Shown in pieces: positions 18,641 to 27,477 of a stretch of DNA of 64,000 bases. The stretch comes from Halorhabdus tiamatea SARL4B (GTDB taxonomy: Archaea; Halobacteriota; Halobacteria; Halobacteriales; Haloarculaceae), in the NCBI RefSeq assembly GCF_000470655.1, contig NC_021921.1:806001-870000 (forward strand), in the 5' to 3' direction. The translations under genes were made by a program, and so were the position numbers. The notes below the pieces were generated by a model. That model was not told the origin of the DNA, did no database searches, and saw only the letters and a list, made by a program, of their open reading frames with translations. Every line of letters starts with the position of its first letter. The first letter of the stretch is position 1.

Positions 18641-19270
18641 ATGCGCCTGAATACTCGAGGATCCCGGACTGCAACCGCGGTGACCGAGGGGGCGAAACGC
18701 CTCAGAAGTGCGCTATCCGGTGCCAGCGTCACGGCGGCCGCCCGTCGGACTTTCGCGGTAGCCAGTGGTGCGTTCGCCGACAGCAAAGCCGGACGATTCG
18801 TCCACGGAGCCAAACGAACCGTCCGCACGTCCTGGCTCTACCGGTGGCTCACCGCCGAGCCGGAGCCCGACGTTATCGTGATCGACCTTCGAGAGACGGC
18901 GATCGTCGGCCCGCTGTTAGGCGTCCTGGACTGGTTTCTCGTCAGAGTACTCACGTACGGGGAGGAGTCGGTGGCGTCGGTTGCAGGAAAGCGCGGTGTC
19001 GACATCCTCCGTGCTCGACCGATCCAGGCAATGAGTACGGTCGTCCTCGCGGCGGTCGCCGCGAGCCTGGCGGTAGTGATCGCCGGCGGAACGCCGACGG
19101 CGGGTGCGATCGGCCTTCGGCTCCTCGCGTTGAGTCTCGCGCTCGCGGGAACCCGTCTCAGGTACTCGGCCGAGGACCTCGCCGAGACGCGTGTCTACAG
19201 CGTGCTCGTGGCGTTGCTGGAACCGCCAGAGCCACCAGAGAGTCCCAGGGAACGCCGGGACGATCCCTGA
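18641..19270 (+). CDS. Membrane protein of unknown function in the glycan cluster
   Basis: A 209-residue protein I do not recognise. The first 90 residues are basic with Ala/Thr-rich helices. Hydrophobic segments lie at about 88-105 (VGPLLGVLDWFLVRVL), 128-148 (AMSTVVLAAVAASLAVVIAGG) and 152-170 (AIGLRLLALSLALAG). A proline-rich EPPEPPESP tail ends it. It sits 41 bases after the DUF4330-like gene and 108 bases before the sugar transferase in the same direction, so it may be part of one operon. No enzyme motif is visible. Confidence 0.7.
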   Translation: MRLNTRGSRTATAVTEGAKRLRSALSGASVTAAARRTFAVASGAFADSKAGRFVHGAKRTVRTSWLYRWLTAEPEPDVIVIDLRETAIVGPLLGVLDWFLVRVLTYGEESVASVAGKRGVDILRARPIQAMSTVVLAAVAASLAVVIAGGTPTAGAIGLRLLALSLALAGTRLRYSAEDLAETRVYSVLVALLEPPEPPESPRERRDDP

Positions 19271-19378
19271 GCGATCGCCGGCCGGGATCACCGAGACCAC
19301 GCCGACGAACTCCCGTTTTCGTCCCGTCGTGTGTACCGGTCATAGCCTTTATCCCCGTCGCCGTCACACGCCAGGGTG

Positions 19379-20833
19379 ATGAAAGGTCACTGGCGGTATC
19401 GGGGAGCGAGCGTCCTCGGAACCGCCGTGCTCTCCTTTCTTGCCGTCGTCGTCGTCAATGGCCCCCTGGTACGAACACTACTGGATGCTGTTCCGGTAAT
19501 CCAAACGCTCGCTACCGCGCCGGCGACGGGCTCGGAACTCCTCTTCGAGGCGTCGACGACGACCGCTGTCATCCTCGCGGCGATGGTCCCGCTGTACAAG
19601 CCACGTCCGCGCCGAATCCTCGACACCTGGATGGCAGCGGCTCGTCGGACGACCCTCGCATTCCTCTCGCTTGCGACGATCGGCTACTTCGATTACACCT
19701 ATCGCCTCCCGCGGGCGACGCTACTGGTTTCTGGGGGGCTTCTCCTCGTGGTGCTTCCGCTCTGGTTCGTCGCCATTCGTCGTCGACCGGCGAGAACCGG
19801 TGAACGGACGATCATCATCGGGGACGATCCCGAGACGATCCGGGATATCCTGGCCGCAGTGGACGGAGCCGTGATCGGCTACGTCTCACCTCCCACGGCG
19901 TACGCGACGGGTGATCAGCCCACAACGGTCCGACCGCGTGAGACAGACGGGGGGACAGTCACCGACGAGATCGGCGAACTTTCCTATCTCGGCGGCCTCT
20001 CCCGTCTCGGGGAGGTCCTGGTCGACTACGACGTCGATACGGCCGTCCTCGCGTTCGACCGGCCGGACCGCGCGGAGTTCTTCGGGGCGCTTGACACCTG
20101 CTACGAGCACGGCGTCGCCGCGAAGGTCCATCGCGATCACGCCGACGTGGTGCTGACCGACGGGACGGCCGGCGGTGAGCTCGTCGACGTCGATCTCGAA
20201 CCGTGGGACTGGCAGGACCACCTCGTCAAACGCGTCTTCGATCTCGCGTTCGCGGCGATCGGACTTGCCGTTCTCTCACCGGCGATCGCCGTCATCGCCG
20301 TGGCGATCAAACTCGAAGATAGCGGCCCGATCTTCTACAGTCAGGACCGGACAGCCACGTTCGGCGATACCTTTACCATTTATAAGTTCCGGAGCATGGT
20401 ACCGAATGCCGAGAAACAGAGCGGCGTGAAACTCAGCGAAGAAGACAAAGGGGAACGCGATCCACGGGTGACCAGACTAGGACGAGTTCTCCGGCAGACA
20501 CATCTCGACGAGGTCCCACAGCTGTGGTCGATACTGGTTGGAGACATGAGCGTCGTCGGTCCACGTCCGGAACGGCCGAAACTGGACGACGACATCGAAA
20601 ATAGTGTCTCGGAATGGCGACGACGGTGGTTTGTCAAACCGGGGTTAACGGGATTAGCCCAGATCAACGACTTGACGGGACACGAGCCGGGCCAGAAGTT
20701 CCGTTACGACATGGCGTACATCCGCAAACAATCGTTCTGGTTCGACATCCAGATAGTCATCAGACAAATCTGGAAAGTGCTTTCGGACGTTTCCGAGACC
20801 GCAACCGGAAGCAACGACCCCAGCGAAAAATGA
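19379..20833 (+). CDS. Polyprenyl sugar-phosphate transferase (exopolysaccharide or N-glycan initiation)
   Basis: Transfers a sugar-1-phosphate from a nucleotide sugar to a membrane polyprenyl phosphate, starting glycan assembly. The N-terminus has four hydrophobic helices (about 8-130), a soluble Rossmann-like middle domain follows (about 135-275), then the bacterial sugar-transferase domain from about 280, with KRVFDLAFAAIGLAVLSP, PIFYSQDR, YKFRSM, DEVPQLWSILVGDMSVVGPR and KPGLTGLAQ. I chose the ATG at 19379 over the GTG immediately before it. It converges with the epimerase gene, the stops being only 3 bases apart. Confidence 0.93.
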   Translation: MKGHWRYRGASVLGTAVLSFLAVVVVNGPLVRTLLDAVPVIQTLATAPATGSELLFEASTTTAVILAAMVPLYKPRPRRILDTWMAAARRTTLAFLSLATIGYFDYTYRLPRATLLVSGGLLLVVLPLWFVAIRRRPARTGERTIIIGDDPETIRDILAAVDGAVIGYVSPPTAYATGDQPTTVRPRETDGGTVTDEIGELSYLGGLSRLGEVLVDYDVDTAVLAFDRPDRAEFFGALDTCYEHGVAAKVHRDHADVVLTDGTAGGELVDVDLEPWDWQDHLVKRVFDLAFAAIGLAVLSPAIAVIAVAIKLEDSGPIFYSQDRTATFGDTFTIYKFRSMVPNAEKQSGVKLSEEDKGERDPRVTRLGRVLRQTHLDEVPQLWSILVGDMSVVGPRPERPKLDDDIENSVSEWRRRWFVKPGLTGLAQINDLTGHEPGQKFRYDMAYIRKQSFWFDIQIVIRQIWKVLSDVSETATGSNDPSEK

Positions 20834-20836
20834 CCG

Positions 20837-21757
20837 TCACTCGTCGAACAGCGTCGCCAATCCGTCCGCGAGAGAGACGTCCGACTCGTATCCCAGCCGC
20901 TGGCGTGCCTTCGTGACGTCGGCACGACTCCGTTCGATGTCGCCCGGCCGTGGGTCACCATGGACGATCGACGACCCGGTGTCGACCGTCTCCTGAATCG
21001 TTTCGGCGAGCGCCTGGATCGACGTCTCGTCGCCGGTGCCGACATTGTACGCAGCGCCGACGTGCTCGGTCGTCGCCGCTCGCAGGTTCGCCTGGACGAC
21101 GTCGCGCACGTGGACGAAATCTCGCGTCTGTGTCCCGTCGCCGTCGACAGTGATCGGATCGCCGGCCTGGGCCTGTTCACGGAAGATGCTGATCACGCCG
21201 CTGTAATCACTCGCCGTCTGGCGCGGGCCGTAGACGTTGAAATACCGGAGTGCGACCGTCTCGAGGTCGTAGAGATCGTGATACGTCCGGACGTACTGAT
21301 CGGCGCCACACTTATCGATCCCGTAGGGGGACTGGGGATCCGCCGGCTCGGATTCGGTGATCGGGAGGGTAGTGGGGTCGCCATAGATCGCGGCACTCGA
21401 TGCAAAGACGAGACGGGCGTCCTGTCGTCTCGCCGCCTCGAGGAGCCGGAGCGTGCCGTCGAAATTGACGTCGTGACAGAATTCGGGCTCCTCGATCGAC
21501 TGTTCGACGCTGACGACGGCGGCCTCGTGAAAGACGAGATCGACACCGTCGGTGACGTCGGCGACGATGTCCTCGTCACGGACGTCGCCCTCGACGAACG
21601 TCGCTCCGTCCGGGACGTTCTCGCGTGATCCACTCGAGAGGTCGTCGAGGACGATCACGTCGTTGTCAGCGACGAGGGCGTCGGCGAGGTGGCTGCCGAT
21701 GAATCCGGCACCGCCAGTAATCAGGACAGTCTGTCCGGAGACCGAGGGCTGGCTCAT
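20837..21757 (-). CDS. NAD-dependent sugar-nucleotide epimerase (UDP-glucose 4-epimerase family)
   Basis: An extended short-chain dehydrogenase acting on nucleotide sugars. The NAD motif TGGAGFIGSH is at 14-23, the catalytic Ser at 120-121 and YxxxK is Y145-K149 (SPYGIDK). RYFNVYGPRQ, a family hallmark, follows. The 306 residues match GalE/WbpP-type enzymes. It faces the sugar transferase and likely feeds the same glycan pathway. The exact substrate (UDP-Glc, UDP-GlcNAc or a uronic acid) cannot be read from sequence. Confidence 0.92.
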   Translation of the reverse strand: MSQPSVSGQTVLITGGAGFIGSHLADALVADNDVIVLDDLSSGSRENVPDGATFVEGDVRDEDIVADVTDGVDLVFHEAAVVSVEQSIEEPEFCHDVNFDGTLRLLEAARRQDARLVFASSAAIYGDPTTLPITESEPADPQSPYGIDKCGADQYVRTYHDLYDLETVALRYFNVYGPRQTASDYSGVISIFREQAQAGDPITVDGDGTQTRDFVHVRDVVQANLRAATTEHVGAAYNVGTGDETSIQALAETIQETVDTGSSIVHGDPRPGDIERSRADVTKARQRLGYESDVSLADGLATLFDE

Positions 21758-21792
21758 AATGACAGGAAAGCACCAGCGCGGCCAATAAGGTA

Positions 21793-21830
21793 CTGATCTC
21801 AGTCGATGTACCTGATCTCAGTCGATGTAC
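21793..21830. repeat. Perfect 19-bp tandem duplication across the IF-6 stop codon
   Basis: CTGATCTCAGTCGATGTAC occurs at 21793-21811 and again at 21812-21830. The second copy encodes the last codons and stop of IF-6, the first lies just beyond the gene. It looks like a recent replication-slippage duplication without effect on the protein. Confidence 0.9.
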
Positions 21831-22483
21831 CCGAGCGCGCTCTCGATGCGGCCGAGTTCCGGACCCGTAGTGTCCTGGCCGACGACGTAGCCGTTCCCGT
21901 TGGCGAGAAGGCCGGAACCGACCAGCGGCCCGCCGTAGTTGATCGTCCCGACGTCCGTCGGGACGTCGAGGACGTCGGCTACCCGGTCGAGTTCGGCGTC
22001 GCTCGCCTGGGGATGACAGAGCGCACCGCGGTTGGTGGCGACGGCGGCTGTGCCGACCGTCTGCACACCGGCGAGGTCGCCACGTTCGACGGGGACGTCG
22101 AGCGCGTCTTTGACCGCCTTGACAGCGTCTCGTGAGAGGTCGGGGTGGACGAACGCGCCGTTGTCGTTGGCGAGGACGACGTTGCCGGCGGCGTTGATCC
22201 GCCCCGGGAGGGCAACGACAGGGCGGTCGATCACGTCCTCGATCCGGTCGCGCTCGGCGTCGGTGACGCGACTCGTGACGAGCAGGCCGTTCTCGTTGCC
22301 AGTGGCGAGTGCGCCGACCGTACTCGCCCCGCCGATGGTCGTTTCGACGACGGGGACAGACAACTCGGAGCCAACGGCCTCGATGACGTCGTCCTCGGCG
22401 TCGGGACGAATCAGGAGATACTCGTCAGTAGCGCGTGCATAGACGCCGACGTACGCCGATCCGGCGAAGGCCGTGCGGAGCAA
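21818..22483 (-). CDS. eif6: Translation initiation factor IF-6
   Basis: Ribosome anti-association factor that binds the large subunit. The 221 residues show the fivefold pseudo-symmetric repeats ([75 protein letters not shown]). The start is a TTG at 22483-22481, giving MLRTAF, the usual beginning; it lies 3 bases after the L31e stop, so the genes form one operon with L39e. The 3' end carries a 19-bp duplication. Confidence 0.96.
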   Translation of the reverse strand: MLRTAFAGSAYVGVYARATDEYLLIRPDAEDDVIEAVGSELSVPVVETTIGGASTVGALATGNENGLLVTSRVTDAERDRIEDVIDRPVVALPGRINAAGNVVLANDNGAFVHPDLSRDAVKAVKDALDVPVERGDLAGVQTVGTAAVATNRGALCHPQASDAELDRVADVLDVPTDVGTINYGGPLVGSGLLANGNGYVVGQDTTGPELGRIESALGYID

Positions 22484-22486
22484 AGT

Positions 22487-22765
22487 TTACTCTGCGGGTT
22501 CGGCCTCGACGACGCTCTCGCCGTCCTCCTCGAAGCGGGCGGCCCGGACCCGGATCGAACGCGGCGGGTTCGAGCGGCCGTCCGCCCAGACCGTCTCGTT
22601 GATCGACGGGTCGAGGCGAACGTCCTCGTCCGCGACCGAGAAGTGCTGGGCGAGGTGCTCGCGGATGAGGCTCATCGCCTTGCCGGCTCGTTCGCCGTTC
22701 GGTACCGCCTGGACGTCACGGAGCGGGACGGAAACGACCCGCTCTTCGAATTCTTCGGCGCTCAT
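22487..22765 (-). CDS. rpl31e: Large-subunit ribosomal protein L31e
   Basis: A 92-residue archaeal L31e with the core [20 protein letters not shown] and the basic strand [12 protein letters not shown]. The acidic C-terminal tail is typical of halophiles. Its ATG overlaps the L39e stop (ATGA), and IF-6 follows 3 bases downstream, the conserved archaeal order L39e-L31e-IF-6. Confidence 0.97.
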   Translation of the reverse strand: MSAEEFEERVVSVPLRDVQAVPNGERAGKAMSLIREHLAQHFSVADEDVRLDPSINETVWADGRSNPPRSIRVRAARFEEDGESVVEAEPAE

Positions 22766-22914
22766 TCGTCAGTATCGTTGCGTCGCCAGTGGCGTCGTTT
22801 CGGGTTGCGCTGTACGTCCTGGTCGGTCTTCATCACGACCCACGCAGGGACGCGACTGTTCTGGCGTTCGAGTTTCGCCAGCCGCTTCTTCTTGGCCTTC
22901 GATTTCTTACCCAT
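22762..22914 (-). CDS. rpl39e: Large-subunit ribosomal protein L39e
   Basis: A 50-residue, very basic protein, unlike its acidic neighbours: starts [20 protein letters not shown] and has [21 protein letters not shown] with the RRNDTDE end. Length and sequence are those of archaeal L39e, which lines the exit tunnel. It is the first gene of the L39e-L31e-IF-6 operon. A longer open frame upstream is only the shadow of the ZIP gene. Confidence 0.97.
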   Translation of the reverse strand: MGKKSKAKKKRLAKLERQNSRVPAWVVMKTDQDVQRNPKRRHWRRNDTDE

Positions 22915-22961
22915 TGTAGGCCGACGTTCGCTGTCGTCGTTTATAGTTGTGTTCTTTCGAC

Positions 22962-23765
22962 TCAGACTAGCGCGAGTGGAATCATGATCGCTACCCCAAC
23001 CACCACGCCGGCGATCAGTTCGGGTCGGCCCCGCGAGGGCAGGTTCGCGCCCGTCTCTAAGGCCTCCGGAATGAACTCCGTCAGGACGAGGTAGATCATC
23101 GCCCCAGCGGCGAAGCCAAAGCCGTAGGGCAGGAAGTCCCGAGCAATTCGGACGAACGCGAACGCGAGGACGGCCCCGATGGGCTGGGGCAGACTCGAGA
23201 ACACCGCCCACCAGACCATCCGCCACTCGCCGACGTCGAGCGATCGGAGTGGAATGGCGATCGCCGTCCCCTCCGGGATGTTGTGGATCGAGATGGCGAT
23301 CGTCATGAACACCGCCAGGATCGGGACCGTCACGCCGAAGACCATCGGCCCTTGCGCACCTTCGAGACCCAGTTCGGCGAAGGAGACGCCAACGGCGACG
23401 CCTTCCGGGAAGCTGTGGACGGTCAGGATGCCGAGAATGAGCACGAGCTTCTTGTAGTCGGCTTCCCTGTACTTCTTGGGATCGATCTCCGCGCCGTCGA
23501 GGACGCGATGGGCGAGGACAACCAGCACGACACCCGCAGCCATTCCAATCGCGATTTCGATCGCCGTCCCGGCGGCGAGCCCCTCGAATATCAGCCCGAA
23601 CACCGACGCGGCCACCATGATCCCCGAGGCGAGTCCCCAGAGCCCGACGTACCACCGGTCGCTGATGTCTTCGACCAGGAAAAAGGGCAGCGCGCCCAGC
23701 CCGGTCGCCAGCGCGGTGAGCAAACCCGCGACGAACACCAGCGTCAGATTTGCCAGTAAACTCAT
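22962..23765 (-). CDS. ZIP-family divalent metal transporter
   Basis: An eight-helix membrane protein moving zinc or related metals, probably into the cytoplasm. Helix IV carries [10 protein letters not shown] and helix V HNIPEG, the paired ZIP metal-site motifs. The 267 residues match the compact prokaryotic ZIP group (ZupT or GufA-like). A TATA-like AT stretch at 23789-23806 on the minus strand fits a leaderless transcript starting near 23765. The gene ends 47 bases before L39e in the same direction. Confidence 0.94.
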   Translation of the reverse strand: MSLLANLTLVFVAGLLTALATGLGALPFFLVEDISDRWYVGLWGLASGIMVAASVFGLIFEGLAAGTAIEIAIGMAAGVVLVVLAHRVLDGAEIDPKKYREADYKKLVLILGILTVHSFPEGVAVGVSFAELGLEGAQGPMVFGVTVPILAVFMTIAISIHNIPEGTAIAIPLRSLDVGEWRMVWWAVFSSLPQPIGAVLAFAFVRIARDFLPYGFGFAAGAMIYLVLTEFIPEALETGANLPSRGRPELIAGVVVGVAIMIPLALV

Positions 23766-23941
23766 TGGATCACCGTTGGGCCGGGGCGCACTTAAGAATT
23801 ATCAATACTCCAACTAATTTTGGTGCGCCTAAGTCGTTTGTCCGGCCTAAATCGTGGTGTCAGCCCGTGTAAAAGCGGTAATAGATGTCTCATCTATGCA
23901 ACAGAACAAGTCAAGACACGTATGTTACAGCAGTACGACTC

Positions 23942-24499
23942 TCACAGTTCGAACGACTCGAGTGTCGAATATTCGGGGCCCTCGTCGGTGAGAACGCTCT
24001 CGGTCAGACGGACGTCAGTGACGTCGAGGGGTCCGACGGAGGGGTCGGCCTCGCGAAGGACGGTCTGAACCTGTTCTTTCCCGCCGGCGTGGTCCATCCG
24101 AGCGACGGTGACGTGGGGTGTAAAGTCGTGGTCCGCCGGGTCGAAGCCCATCGCGACGGTCCGATCCTCGATGGCATCGTGGAGGTCGATCATCGCCGCG
24201 CCGCCCTCACGGACGCCGACCCAGACGACCGTGATGTACTCCTCGCTCGGGAACGCGCCGAGACCACCAAATCGGGCCTCGAAGGGAGCGACGCCGCTCT
24301 CTTCGACTGCCACGGTGAGTTCATCGGTGAGTTCCGGCAGTCGGTCCGGATCGGTGTCACCGAGGAACTTCAGCGTGACGTGGGCCTGTTCGGGATCGAC
24401 GACGTTCAGCCCCGAAGCACCCTCGAAGCGATCCTGGACGGCCGCGATCGCCTCTGCGAGCCCGTCGAGGTCGATGCTGACGAACAGTCGCTTGCTCAT
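23942..24499 (-). CDS. thpR: RNA 2',3'-cyclic phosphodiesterase (LigT/ThpR)
   Basis: A 2H phosphoesterase that opens 2',3'-cyclic phosphates to 2'-phosphate ends, linked to tRNA processing. The two catalytic motifs are HVTLKFLG (about residue 41) and HVTVARM (about residue 129). The 185 residues and the N-terminus MSKRLFVSIDL match the family. The MNT nucleotidyltransferase lies upstream in the same direction with 59 bases between. Confidence 0.95.
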   Translation of the reverse strand: MSKRLFVSIDLDGLAEAIAAVQDRFEGASGLNVVDPEQAHVTLKFLGDTDPDRLPELTDELTVAVEESGVAPFEARFGGLGAFPSEEYITVVWVGVREGGAAMIDLHDAIEDRTVAMGFDPADHDFTPHVTVARMDHAGGKEQVQTVLREADPSVGPLDVTDVRLTESVLTDEGPEYSTLESFEL

Positions 24500-24558
24500 A
24501 GGAGACAGTCAGTTGCCGTCGAGTTCAACTTGGTCACGACAATCTCCTCATCAACCAT

Positions 24559-24999
24559 TTATAGCTCTCCTTTGGCAAGCCGATCGATGAACTCCTGACG
24601 TTCACGTTTCCGCGCGGCTGCGGACGTCTCGTATTCGGCTTCGATCCGCTCGCAATACGCGTCGATGGCCTGCTGATCACCGACAAGTCGAATTCCGTCT
24701 CGAAGTGCGCGACGGACGACGGGCAGCGGGAGGTCCTCGATATCGCTCACATCGATGAACTGCTCGGCATACGCCTGCAGTTCGGCATCGATCCGGTTTC
24801 GCCGATGGAATCGCTCTTTCGGCGTCATCGCCGCTGGAAATTGAACGGCAACGTCGACGTCCGAAGAATCATGAGAAGTGCCGGTGGCATACGACCCAAA
24901 CAGCACTGCGAAGGCCACGTCCGTCCCCGCGAGATACCGTCGGAGTCCCTCGATGTCCACGGAATCCTCGACTGAGGGGTCCGCACGGTCGTTCGTCAT
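24559..24999 (-). CDS. MNT-type nucleotidyltransferase domain protein
   Basis: A small 146-residue polymerase-beta-like nucleotidyltransferase. The motif is LFGSYATGTSHDSSDVDVAV (about 34-53), the GSx(10)DxD signature of MNT proteins. Such proteins usually pair with HEPN toxins as antitoxins that AMPylate the partner, yet no HEPN gene adjoins it. The Arg/Glu-rich C-terminal helix (about 115-146) might replace the partner. Two-part role unknown. A GTACG/CGTAC inverted repeat lies just before the start. Confidence 0.85.
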   Translation of the reverse strand: MTNDRADPSVEDSVDIEGLRRYLAGTDVAFAVLFGSYATGTSHDSSDVDVAVQFPAAMTPKERFHRRNRIDAELQAYAEQFIDVSDIEDLPLPVVRRALRDGIRLVGDQQAIDAYCERIEAEYETSAAARKRERQEFIDRLAKGEL

Positions 25000-25257
25000 A
25001 GTTCAAAGTACGTCCCGGCGTACAAAATAATTCGGGCGTGATTCCCAACTGCTCATTGTATTATCGACGCGAGATAATCCTCGCAAACGAGATCGATGAC
25101 AGTCGGAGTCCACTTGCGTAACTGGCCGTCAGTCGTGTTTCCGAACCGGACTGATTTTACTCGGACAGACACGTGATTAGCACACCCACCGGTTCCGTGG
25201 TCGTTCGCCCGTCTCGCGGACGTAGCCCTTAACCATTCGACTGGCGTAGATGACGAT

Positions 25258-26013
25258 ATGACTGAGGAACCCGAAGACCACGAGTTCTCGGAGGGGCAGG
25301 GCTTTTCAGAGCCCTACGAGGGGTTCGACCTCGAACCGCCGGAACTCAACGTCGACCCCGACAGCGTCGACCCCGTCGACTCCCGCGTCGTGAGCGACCT
25401 CCTCGACGAGCGATCGATCGGCGACGACGAGGTCGACGCCGAGGAGTTGCTCGACGTCGGGATCAGCTACACCCGGATCCAGCGCTTCGAGGAGGCGACC
25501 GAGACGCTCGAACGCGCCGCCCGCTACGCCGAGGACGAGTCGGTCGAACAGGAGGCCAGGGCGAACAAGGGAGCGGCCCACGCCGAACTCGAGGAGTACG
25601 ACGCCGCGATCGGGGCCTACCGCGAGGCGATTTCGATCGATCCCGACTCCGAACACGCCGCGACGGCCGAGACCAACCTCGCGTACGCGCTCTGGGAGTC
25701 CGGCCGGTCGGAGCAGGCGCTCGAACACGCCGAACGCGCCGTCGAGATCGACCCCCGGTTCCCCCAGGCGTGGTACAACCGCGGCTTCTTCCTGCTCGAA
25801 CGCGGCCTCGCCGAGGAGGCGATCGACGCCTTCGACAACGCGATCCGGCTCGGCTTTCGCAACGCGACGCTCTTAGAGGAGAAGGCCCGCGCCCACGAGG
25901 AAGTCGGCGAGGACGAACGCGCCGAGGAACTCGTCGAGGAGGCCGAGGAGATGCGCCAGGAGACCGAAGAAGAGCTTATCGACGACGGTGCCCAGACGGA
26001 ACTCTACGAGTGA
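25258..26013 (+). CDS. Tetratricopeptide-repeat protein
   Basis: A 251-residue soluble, very acidic protein with about four TPR units between residues 60 and 225 (for example AIGAYREAISIDPDSEHAAT, LEHAERAVEIDPRFPQAWYN, AIDAFDNAIRLGFRN). These form a scaffold for protein contacts. The first 55 residues are low-complexity Asp/Glu-rich. The stop is followed within 2 bases by the DUF424 gene, so the two form an operon. Partner unknown. Confidence 0.9.
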   Translation: MTEEPEDHEFSEGQGFSEPYEGFDLEPPELNVDPDSVDPVDSRVVSDLLDERSIGDDEVDAEELLDVGISYTRIQRFEEATETLERAARYAEDESVEQEARANKGAAHAELEEYDAAIGAYREAISIDPDSEHAATAETNLAYALWESGRSEQALEHAERAVEIDPRFPQAWYNRGFFLLERGLAEEAIDAFDNAIRLGFRNATLLEEKARAHEEVGEDERAEELVEEAEEMRQETEEELIDDGAQTELYE

Positions 26014-26014
26014 G

Positions 26015-26347
26015 ATGACCGACGACGAGGGAACGGACGCGCCGGCGGATTCGGGACTTCTGCTCACCGAGCGCGAGACCGAGGAGGGCCTGCTCGTCTC
26101 TGTGTGTGACGAAAACGTTCTGGGCGAGACCTTCGAAGACGGCGAGCTCTCGCTTGCGGTGACCGAGGAGTTCTACGGCGGTGATCCGGCAAGCGCCGAG
26201 ACGGTCGTGGCGAGTCTGGCCCGCTGTGATACGGCGAATCTCGTCGGCTCGACGGCCGTCGAGATCGCCATCGACCAGGGATTCGTCGACGAGGCGAACG
26301 TCCTCGACATCGACGGGACGCGTCACGCACAGTTGCTGTGGATGTGA
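26015..26347 (+). CDS. DUF424 family protein
   Basis: A conserved archaeal protein of unknown function (110 residues here). The core is LLVSVCDENVLGETFEDGE followed by LSLAVTEEFYGGD and a final NVLDIDGTRHAQLLWM. The ATG at 26015 lies 1 base after the TPR stop; an in-frame start upstream inside the TPR gene is less likely. The tight TPR-DUF424 coupling suggests joint function. Confidence 0.85.
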   Translation: MTDDEGTDAPADSGLLLTERETEEGLLVSVCDENVLGETFEDGELSLAVTEEFYGGDPASAETVVASLARCDTANLVGSTAVEIAIDQGFVDEANVLDIDGTRHAQLLWM

Positions 26348-26392
26348 GTGCCAGGGCCGGCCGTGAACTGACGCAAATGGGCCGCGCCGTTC

Positions 26393-27409
26393 TCACTCCA
26401 CCAGCGGCGCGAGTTCGTCGGCGAGGTTGTGCCCGATCTCGACCATGCCGGCGTCGCCGGGGTGGAGGATGTCGTCCATCAGCCCGGGCACGGAGAGCAG
26501 CTTCGAGCCGTCGATGAACGAAAGGTTCCTATGCGGCGATTCAGTGACGAGCGTTTCGAGCGTCTCGCGGTAGGCCGCCGCGCGCTCAGGGTCGTCGCCC
26601 GCAACGACGTCGGCATGGTACGGGAACAGTGAGATGGCAGCGATCGGCTTCTCGGGGTGTGCGCCGGCGACGGTATCGAGCAACTGATCGGCGCGTTCGC
26701 GGAACTGCGCGACGGTAAATCCCCGGTTGGACATATTGACCGAGATGGCGATCGTCGCGACGTCCCAGTCGTCGCGACCCGCGATGTGTTCGGCGATGGC
26801 CGGTTCGCAGTACGCCGAGCCGGCCATCCCGAGGTTGATCGGATCGACGCCGAGCTGTCGGGCCGCCGTGGCGACGTACGCCAGATGTGGGTTCGAGAGC
26901 GCGCCCTCGGTGATGGAGGTCCCGTAGGCGAGGTACCGGGTGGCCGGAAGCTCGTCGGCTTCCGGCGGCCGGGCGTCGCCGGCGACGTCGTGAAGCGCGA
27001 CCCGAGACCACGCGTCGAAGCGGAGCCGACAGACTCGCGAATCGTAGACGGCGTCTTCGGCAGCCGCCGGATCGAGGTTCCGGACGCGGTCCGGGACGGA
27101 GAAAGTGTGCGTCGAGGGGTCCGGGCCGATCTCGAACGGTTCGGCCCCCTGAAAGGGACCCCAGAACGGCTGGACGGTCGTCTCGCCGGCAGCCGAAAGC
27201 GTGATCTCGACAGTCGCCTCGTCGCCGTCGGGGACGAATCGGATCTCACTGCCCGTCGGGCTCTGGACGCGGTCGCGGGCCATGACGTTGAGGTTCGCGG
27301 CCACCGAACGCGGGACGCGATGGAGGTGGCCGCCGCCGTCGGTCCAGTCGGCCGGGGCGAGTTCAGCCACATTGTGCAGCGACACGGACGGAAAGGCCTC
27401 GAGTTGCAT
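26393..27409 (-). CDS. SGNH/GDSL-type hydrolase
   Basis: A probable esterase or acylhydrolase, possibly removing acetyl or similar groups from sugars. The N-terminal half (to about 155) is a beta domain, followed by an SGNH domain: block I YGTSITEGA (about 163), block II GMAGSAY, block III SVNMSN and block V DDILHPGDAGMVEIG with the Asp-x-x-His-type pair. No signal peptide is seen, so it acts in the cytoplasm. The two-domain layout resembles CE2-like or other carbohydrate esterases, which would fit this saccharolytic genome, but the substrate is a guess. Confidence 0.85.
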   Translation of the reverse strand: MQLEAFPSVSLHNVAELAPADWTDGGGHLHRVPRSVAANLNVMARDRVQSPTGSEIRFVPDGDEATVEITLSAAGETTVQPFWGPFQGAEPFEIGPDPSTHTFSVPDRVRNLDPAAAEDAVYDSRVCRLRFDAWSRVALHDVAGDARPPEADELPATRYLAYGTSITEGALSNPHLAYVATAARQLGVDPINLGMAGSAYCEPAIAEHIAGRDDWDVATIAISVNMSNRGFTVAQFRERADQLLDTVAGAHPEKPIAAISLFPYHADVVAGDDPERAAAYRETLETLVTESPHRNLSFIDGSKLLSVPGLMDDILHPGDAGMVEIGHNLADELAPLVE

Positions 27410-27477
27410 GCGGACGCCATTGGTTGTCGCCGTCGCAGGAAAATAACTCCGATATGCCGCCTTCGGAATTCGGAATT

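Noticed and set aside
23820-23941. DtxR-type metal-regulator operator upstream of the ZIP gene (CCTAA repeats)
   Set aside because: The two CCTAA copies are direct, not inverted, and lie over 50 bases before the promoter; too weak to list.
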